Position numbers and translations under genes: made by a program. A DNA stretch of 9,637 nt from Anaerolineaceae bacterium. Lineage in GTDB: Bacteria > Planctomycetota > Phycisphaerae > FEN-1346 > JAACEH01. Position 1 is the first letter of the stretch; each line of letters starts with the position of its first letter. The stretch is from contig JAACEH010000032.1 in NCBI GenBank assembly GCA_011682595.1, forward strand, positions 1 to 9,637, given 5' to 3'. This document shows, piece by piece, positions 5,388 to 9,637 of this stretch. The notes under the pieces are model-generated. The model saw only the letters and a program-made list of their open reading frames with translations. It had not been told where the DNA came from and did not search any database.

Positions 5388-6831
5388 ACATGACTTTCGT
5401 CACGGTCAACATCAGGATGATGGCCGCCAGGGTGAGGAGTCCCAGCACGAAAAGCCACTTGAAAACGCGCAGCCGATGGTCGTAGCGGCGGACCAGGTCC
5501 GGACGGCCGACTGTTTCGGCAATGAACTGCACGCGGCGACCGACCCCGAAGTGGCGCCAACTGCCGGAGGCCAGAGCGGTGCCGTTGAGCAGGGCAATTT
5601 CCTGCAAGGCCGAGGAAAAGGCCCAGGCCTTGTTGGCACAGACCAGGTCCGGCTGCGGCGGCTGGCCCGGCCGGTGCTCGGCGCAGGCGTGGGCGTCCCG
5701 ATCGCCGGGACAGTCGACCATGCGGGCGGCGAACAGATCGCTTTGCCGCTCGAAGCGGCGCGACAGGAAGCCGAAGAAGCCGCCCCAGTAGACCAGCAGG
5801 AAGGCCACGCCGCCGCCCATGGCGAACTGCTCGGAGATGCCCAGCCACTGCAGTACGGGCACCAGGAGCGACAGGCCCATAACCCCGCCAAGAGCAACCA
5901 GAAAGAAGAAAGGAATGTGACGGAACTTCGCGTGGCCGAGTTCGTGGCAGAAGACCGCTTCGGCCTGGGCCGGCTGAAGCCCGTCGACCAGCGTGTCGGT
6001 CAGGAAGACGTAGCGCAGCGGCCAACCCAGCCCGCTGACACAGGCGTTAACCATCAGCCCGTTGGTCCGCCAGAGGATGATGTCGCGGACGTAAACGCTC
6101 GTGCGCTCGGCCGCCCGAAGGAGCCGCTGTCGCAAAGGCCCGTCGGGCAATCGTTCGGTGCTCCAGACCAGCCGCAGCATGAGTGGGCTGAGCACGTAGA
6201 CGGCGATGACCGCCGGCAGGACGACCAGGTCCCCGCTGGCGGGATCGAGCCGGCCGGCGCCGACCAGCACAACGAGGTCGTGAAGGCCCAGCACGAAGAC
6301 ATAGGGCGCCAGGAAGACCAGCATCTGCAGGCGGGTCTGAAACAGCAGGTAGGATCCCAGCCGGAGACGGGCCCCGGTGGTCGGCAGATCGGCCCCACTC
6401 AGGGCCCGGCGCACCGCTCGGGTCATGGTCAGACCGGCACACCAGGTGACCAGGACCAGCAGCAGCAGCGGCAGGAGAATGAGCAGCCGTTGCGGCAACC
6501 AGAAGTCGCCTCCCATCCACGGCGGCAGGAACTGCCGAACCGTCTGCGGCCAATGGGCCAGGTAGAGCAGGGCGGCATAGAGGGCCAGGGCCAGCAGGCC
6601 GTACAGTCCGACGGCCCGCTGATGCCAGGAGAAGAGCCGTTGTGGATCGACGCCGCGTCGCACCAGGATGGCCAGTCCGCCGCGAAGTGCGGCTCCCACG
6701 GCGATGACAACGGCAATCGCCCAGCCCAGCCAGGTCAGGCCGGCCAGGCCGGTCAACCCGTCAGCCGGCGGCCGGCCGTCGAGGGCGACGACCAGCGACA
6801 ACAGGACGCCTATCAGGATACGAATCTGCAT
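5386..6831 (-). CDS. M48-family membrane zinc metallopeptidase, 481 residues
   Basis: This is an integral-membrane gluzincin of the M48 (Ste24/HtpX-like) group, which degrades or processes membrane proteins. The zinc motif HELGH is at 296-300 (ligands H296 and H300, catalytic E297), preceded by FLTDTLVDGLQPAQAEAVFC. The third ligand is probably E361 in SRRFERQSDLFAAR, the usual ExxxD pattern. Hydrophobic segments lie near 4-17, 33-58, 72-93, 115-135, 168-192, 202-222, 308-328, 337-357 and 456-476. Between 375 and 400 is a histidine- and cysteine-containing loop. The ATG at 6831 is chosen because the protein then starts with a membrane segment and a promoter candidate lies 35-63 bases upstream. 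The frame stays open to 7023, but that part is not family-like. The Shine-Dalgarno is weak (GGGA). The stop codon lies inside the REP flank of the transposase unit. Confidence 0.9.
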   Translation of the reverse strand: MQIRILIGVLLSLVVALDGRPPADGLTGLAGLTWLGWAIAVVIAVGAALRGGLAILVRRGVDPQRLFSWHQRAVGLYGLLALALYAALLYLAHWPQTVRQFLPPWMGGDFWLPQRLLILLPLLLLVLVTWCAGLTMTRAVRRALSGADLPTTGARLRLGSYLLFQTRLQMLVFLAPYVFVLGLHDLVVLVGAGRLDPASGDLVVLPAVIAVYVLSPLMLRLVWSTERLPDGPLRQRLLRAAERTSVYVRDIILWRTNGLMVNACVSGLGWPLRYVFLTDTLVDGLQPAQAEAVFCHELGHAKFRHIPFFFLVALGGVMGLSLLVPVLQWLGISEQFAMGGGVAFLLVYWGGFFGFLSRRFERQSDLFAARMVDCPGDRDAHACAEHRPGQPPQPDLVCANKAWAFSSALQEIALLNGTALASGSWRHFGVGRRVQFIAETVGRPDLVRRYDHRLRVFKWLFVLGLLTLAAIILMLTVTKVM

Positions 6832-6865
6832 TGTGTCATTCCCGGAAAGTATGACCCCGGGCACG

Positions 6866-6894
6866 ATAATACGCTGAAAGGGCATCCCGGCCAA
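6866..6894 (-). promoter_or_regulatory. Candidate sigma70-type promoter of the M48 peptidase gene
   Basis: On the minus strand TTGGCC (6894-6889, 4 of 6) is followed after 17 bases by TATTAT (6871-6866, 5 of 6). Initiation near 6859 leaves a leader of about 28 bases before the ATG at 6831, supporting that start over upstream in-frame ATGs. Confidence 0.5.
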
Positions 6895-6907
6895 AGGAAA
6901 ACGGTTG

Positions 6908-6925
6908 GGGGATATCCCCGTGGGG
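6908..6925. promoter_or_regulatory. Overlapping palindromes, possible operator
   Basis: GGGGATATCCCC (6908-6919) is a perfect 12-bp palindrome, and CCCCGTGGGG (6916-6925) is an inverted repeat sharing its CCCC. The pair lies between the divergent M48 and LTxxQ-protein genes, just upstream of the M48 -35 box. It could be a regulator site; no regulator is identified. Confidence 0.3.
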
Positions 6926-7001
6926 TCGGACGCAGTCGGCGGCGGTTTTCTCGAAATAACCGTGGCGGCCGACCGTTTCAGATGTTGTACCGCTTGGGGC
7001 A

Positions 7002-7029
7002 TGTCTGCCTGCAAGCAGGCCAACAGACA
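7002..7029. repeat. Hairpin sharing a 10-base core with the REP arms
   Basis: GCCTGC (7007-7012) pairs with GCAGGC (7015-7020) around an AA loop. After a four-base bulge, TGTCT (7002-7006) pairs with AGACA (7025-7029). The central CTGCAAGCAG is identical to the centre of the right REP arm. It may be a diverged REP-like palindrome, or a leader hairpin of the gene starting at 7062. Confidence 0.4.
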
Positions 7030-7061
7030 CTTCGGGACTGTGTTACGGAAAGGGGCCTCGC

Positions 7062-7958
7062 ATGAAACGTCTGATCATATTGTCGGCCATGGTGATGTTG
7101 GCACTATTGGTGGTGGCCGCCCCGGCGCCGGCTCAGGATGAGCGGCCCAAAGACGAGCGCAAGCGGACCTTCGGTGACCAGGTGGGCCCGCGGCGGCCGC
7201 GGTTCAGCATGGCCCGGTTCCGCCAGACCCTGGCCAAACTGGATCTGACCGACGAGCAGAAGAAGAAGATCGACCAGCTGAGCAAAGACTACAAGAAGAA
7301 AGTAGCCGAGCAGCGCAAGGAGACGGCGGAGAAAGTCAAGGAGTTGAGGGAGAAACAGGAAGAGGCTCGCGAGGCCGGAGACAAGGAGAAGCTGGCCGAG
7401 TTGCGGCAGGAGTTCAGGCAGTTGCGGACTGCCGGGGCCGAGACGGCCAAAGAGTACGTCGAGAGCGTCAAGGAGGTGCTCACCGGCGAGCAGAAGAAGA
7501 AACTCGAGGAGTTGCAGAGACCCGTGCCGAGGATTCGGGTGCTGCTTCAGGTTATCCGGGAGAAGGACGAAGAGATGGGGCTGACCGAGGAGCAGCAGAA
7601 GAAGATCAAGGCTCTGGCCGAGGAGTATAAGCCCCAAGAGGGTGAAGGCCGGCCTCCGGACTTCCGGGCCCTTCGCGAGAAGACCCGCAAGATGCGCGAC
7701 GACGGAGCGTCGCAGGAAGAGATCCGCAAGGTCTACAAGGAAGCCCAGAAGAAACGACTCGAACACAGGGCCAGGATGGAGAGGCACAGCCGTGAGTTTG
7801 TCGCCAGGCTGGCCAAGATTCTCAAACCAGAGCAGATGAAACTGGCCATGGAGGCGGCCCAGGCCAACATGGGGCATCGGATGCGCGGCAGAGGGCGCGA
7901 CCGCGAACCAGGCGGCGAACCTCCACGGCGGAACAGGCGCGGAGACAGCCAAGAGTAG
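7062..7958 (+). CDS. Exported Spy/CpxP-like helical protein with four LTxEQ-type motifs, 298 residues
   Basis: The first 24 residues are a signal peptide (MKR, a hydrophobic core, then APA before Q25), so the mature protein is periplasmic or otherwise exported. The rest is highly charged and almost wholly helical, with coiled-coil character. Four repeats of the LTxxQ motif occur: LTDEQ at 62-66, LTGEQ at 140-144, LTEEQ at 174-178 and LKPEQ at 254-258. In Spy, CpxP and ZraP such motifs belong to small cradle-shaped chaperones or envelope-stress sensors of about 150 residues. This protein looks like two such units in tandem (about 55-150 and 165-262), followed by an arginine- and glycine-rich tail. 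AAGGGG six bases before the ATG fixes the start. It is convergent with the cytochrome lipoprotein and divergent from the M48 peptidase. A chaperone role is inference; a structural coiled-coil role is possible. Confidence 0.8.
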   Translation: MKRLIILSAMVMLALLVVAAPAPAQDERPKDERKRTFGDQVGPRRPRFSMARFRQTLAKLDLTDEQKKKIDQLSKDYKKKVAEQRKETAEKVKELREKQEEAREAGDKEKLAELRQEFRQLRTAGAETAKEYVESVKEVLTGEQKKKLEELQRPVPRIRVLLQVIREKDEEMGLTEEQQKKIKALAEEYKPQEGEGRPPDFRALREKTRKMRDDGASQEEIRKVYKEAQKKRLEHRARMERHSREFVARLAKILKPEQMKLAMEAAQANMGHRMRGRGRDREPGGEPPRRNRRGDSQE

Positions 7959-8067
7959 AAGAACGCCGAGGATGGCCGGCCGCGGGCACAGGGCAAGAAA
8001 GTTATCCGGCCCCGACGAAGGAAGTCACGTTGTATTATTAGGCAAAACTGAAATCCGCTCTGGCTAT

Positions 8068-9630
8068 TCAGTTCTTTGTCGCCGGGGTCTTGACCGGCGG
8101 CACCGCCCGCCAGTGCTTGTAGTCCGGCGGCGGCTGGTTCGATTTTTCCTTCACATCGTGATGGTCCACCTTGTCGACGGCCTCCCAGTAATTGAAGTCG
8201 GGGCTTCTCACCGAGTTGTGGCACCGCTCGCAGGCTCTCTGGTTGAGGGCGAAATCCAAGTCGACCTTGATGCCCCGATCCTTGTGATCGTGCGTCACCG
8301 GGTGGCACGACTGGCAAGAGATGTTGGCCAGGTCGGGCGTCTCCTTGATGCTCTTGAATCCCGTCTTGCGGCGGAAGCCCATGGCATGGCAACTCCAGCA
8401 CTGGCGATCCTCGGTCCGCCGAACCTTCTCGAGCACCTGCCAGGCCTGGGCGTGCTTGGTGGTCATGAACTCCTGATAGATTTTGGTGTGGCACGGCCGG
8501 CAGGTCTTGGAGGACTCGAACACATCGGGGCCGTCCTTGGCGTAGGACTCCGGCTGCACCTTGCTCTCCTCGACATAGCGGCGGTAAATCTCCGCCAGCT
8601 TTTTATTTCTGGGGACCACCCCGGAAGCGACTCCGAATTCGTGGGCCAGGACCCGCACGTCGCCCGAGGGGTTGATGGCCAGGCGAACGACGCCGACATA
8701 GTCGCCGCTGGTGCCCGCGTTGAGGATCAGCGTGCGGCCCACCCGGATGGGGCGAGTGATCATCTTTTCGTCGTGGCCGCCGATAATCAGGTTGATCCGC
8801 GGAAACTCCCGGGCCACCTTGCGGTCGATGGAACGATCCTGGTGGCTCAACATGACGATGAAGTCGACCTTGCCCTCGAACTCCCGAAGTGTCGCGGCGA
8901 TGGCCTCGCGGGTCGGTTCAATTTTGATCCCCTCGGGGAAGGCGTCCTTGTTGAACAGGTACCACTGGTCGCCGACCACCGAGAAGATGCCGACCTTGAG
9001 GCCGGCCAGGTCCTTGATGACATATCCGGGGGCAATTCGTCCGCCCTCGGCGTCCCTCAGGTTCTGCGACAGAAAAGGCAACCGGTACTGCGTCGCCAAC
9101 TCGCGAAGCCGATCCAGGCCGCCGCGGAACTCCTGGTCGCCGATGCCGATGGCGTCGTAGCCCATGTGCGAGGCCGCCTCGGCGACGAACTTCAACTTCA
9201 CCGGCAGGTCCTCGTAGGGGAACAGGTCGCCGGGATGGAGGTAGAGCATGGGCAGCCCCTCCTCGCGGAGCCAGTTGACGACGGTGAGTTCCTTGGCCAA
9301 CCCGCCGGCGATGTTGCCGTCGCAACCGCAGGGCTCGATCATGCCATGTGTCGCGCCGCTGTAGACGATCATGGCCTCGGTCTCACCCGGCCGCAGGACG
9401 ATCGCGGAGCTGCCCGGGGTGTGCGGCTGAAGTTGCCTGCCCGGGGAAGGCGGGGTCCGGGGAGCGAGCCGGGGCTTCTGCCAGCCTTCAGCCACCGGGG
9501 ACTTCTGCTCGCCTTCGATCACAGGGGACTTCTGTTGCGGCGCCGCCGAGCACGCCCCGAGCCAGACGGCAACGGCGGCCAGAACGATTGAGGTCGAGAT
9601 GACGAAAACTTTCCTGCGGCGGTAAATCAT
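8068..9630 (-). CDS. Lipoprotein with 5'-nucleotidase-like metallophosphoesterase domain fused to a tetraheme cytochrome c domain, 520 residues
   Basis: The N-terminus has a signal sequence with lipobox LGAC (24-27), so C27 should be lipidated and the protein anchored outside the cytoplasm. Residues 28-82 form a proline-rich linker containing a repeated nine-residue unit. Residues 86-335 resemble the UshA/5'-nucleotidase phosphoesterase fold: IVYSGATHG, EPCGCDG with GGLA, LHPGDLF, GYDAIGIGDQEF, LPFLSQNL, VMLSHQD and IIGGHDEK. Several canonical metal ligands are changed: there is no Asp in the first motif, DQE stands in place of NHE, and the last motif is GGHDEK rather than GHxH. Residues 375-471 hold four CxxCH haem sites (C377, C411, C439, C467) in a cytochrome c554-like style. 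Other histidines (393, 447, 449, 490, 491) could be axial ligands. The start ATG lies seven bases from the window edge, so its ribosome-binding site cannot be checked. Probable extracytoplasmic electron transfer; phosphatase activity is uncertain. Confidence 0.88.
   Translation of the reverse strand: MIYRRRKVFVISTSIVLAAVAVWLGACSAAPQQKSPVIEGEQKSPVAEGWQKPRLAPRTPPSPGRQLQPHTPGSSAIVLRPGETEAMIVYSGATHGMIEPCGCDGNIAGGLAKELTVVNWLREEGLPMLYLHPGDLFPYEDLPVKLKFVAEAASHMGYDAIGIGDQEFRGGLDRLRELATQYRLPFLSQNLRDAEGGRIAPGYVIKDLAGLKVGIFSVVGDQWYLFNKDAFPEGIKIEPTREAIAATLREFEGKVDFIVMLSHQDRSIDRKVAREFPRINLIIGGHDEKMITRPIRVGRTLILNAGTSGDYVGVVRLAINPSGDVRVLAHEFGVASGVVPRNKKLAEIYRRYVEESKVQPESYAKDGPDVFESSKTCRPCHTKIYQEFMTTKHAQAWQVLEKVRRTEDRQCWSCHAMGFRRKTGFKSIKETPDLANISCQSCHPVTHDHKDRGIKVDLDFALNQRACERCHNSVRSPDFNYWEAVDKVDHHDVKEKSNQPPPDYKHWRAVPPVKTPATKN
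9484..9537 (-). repeat. 27-bp tandem repeat in the lipoprotein linker
   Basis: Two copies of a nine-codon unit (QQKSPVIEG, EQKSPVAEG) occupy residues 32-49 and are followed by a partial third copy starting WQK. At DNA level, GGGGACTTCTG recurs at 9497 and 9524 on the plus strand, 27 bases apart. It lengthens the spacer between the lipid anchor and the folded domain. Confidence 0.7.
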
Positions 9631-9637
9631 CTGATTC

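Noticed and set aside
6832..7023. An N-terminal extension of the M48 peptidase to an ATG at 7023.
   Set aside because: The extension has no family-like sequence, crosses a hairpin and palindromes, and lies upstream of the best promoter. The start at 6831 gives a normal membrane N-terminus.
5344..7065. A 573-codon plus-strand open frame opposite the M48 peptidase.
   Set aside because: The minus-strand peptidase has HELGH and membrane segments. The plus-strand product is a glutamine- and glycine-rich mirror of hydrophobic codons with no start signal.
7959..8067. A possible bidirectional terminator between the convergent LTxxQ and cytochrome genes.
   Set aside because: GGCCGGCC and scattered GC complementarity are present, but I found no compact stem followed by a T run on either strand.
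7972..9591. A 539-codon plus-strand open frame opposite the cytochrome lipoprotein.
   Set aside because: The minus-strand gene has four CxxCH sites and a lipobox, and the plus frame is a shadow. The same applies to the minus-strand frame at 7104-7952 opposite the LTxxQ protein.

Overview
This is a GC-rich bacterial window with 11 intact or window-edge genes and two gene remnants on both strands. The protein set suggests an anaerobic or sediment-type bacterium, most likely Planctomycetota (Phycisphaerae-like). The reasons are a desulforedoxin-type protein, a tetraheme lipoprotein, an M48 membrane peptidase, remnants of sugar oxidoreductase and esterase genes, and a long-form transaldolase. The taxonomic call is inference from protein style. 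No rRNA, tRNA or CRISPR was seen.

Left block (1-2884, minus strand): the 5' end of a pyruvate dehydrogenase E1 alpha gene, a 62-residue two-CPxC zinc-ribbon protein, and a transaldolase with a good promoter and a strong intrinsic terminator. Beyond these lies a decayed pair: an N-terminal Gfo/Idh/MocA oxidoreductase fragment (with a frameshift) runs straight into a C-terminal alpha/beta hydrolase fragment. The block ends with a 48-residue desulforedoxin-like gene that starts the minus-strand run.

Middle block (2885-5388): a divergent intergenic region carries a candidate promoter for a phosphoglucosamine/phosphohexose mutase. An FmdB-type zinc-ribbon gene follows it closely. Next is a REP-associated tyrosine transposase (RAYT) gene enclosed by a perfect 26-bp inverted repeat, each arm of which is itself an 8-bp-stem palindrome. 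This self-contained REP-RAYT unit is the clearest mobile element in the window. It sits between the 3' ends of two convergent genes, so each of them ends in the same hairpin.

Right block (5386-9637): an M48-family integral-membrane metallopeptidase (minus), a divergent region rich in palindromes, an exported helical protein with four LTxEQ-like motifs (plus), and, convergent with it, a lipoprotein joining a degenerate 5'-nucleotidase-type metallophosphoesterase domain to a tetraheme c-type cytochrome domain.

Functionally the window is mostly central carbon and cell-wall sugar metabolism plus envelope proteins. I see no multi-gene defence or biosynthetic cluster. The items most worth follow-up are the REP-RAYT unit, the metallophosphoesterase-cytochrome fusion and the chimeric gene remnants.
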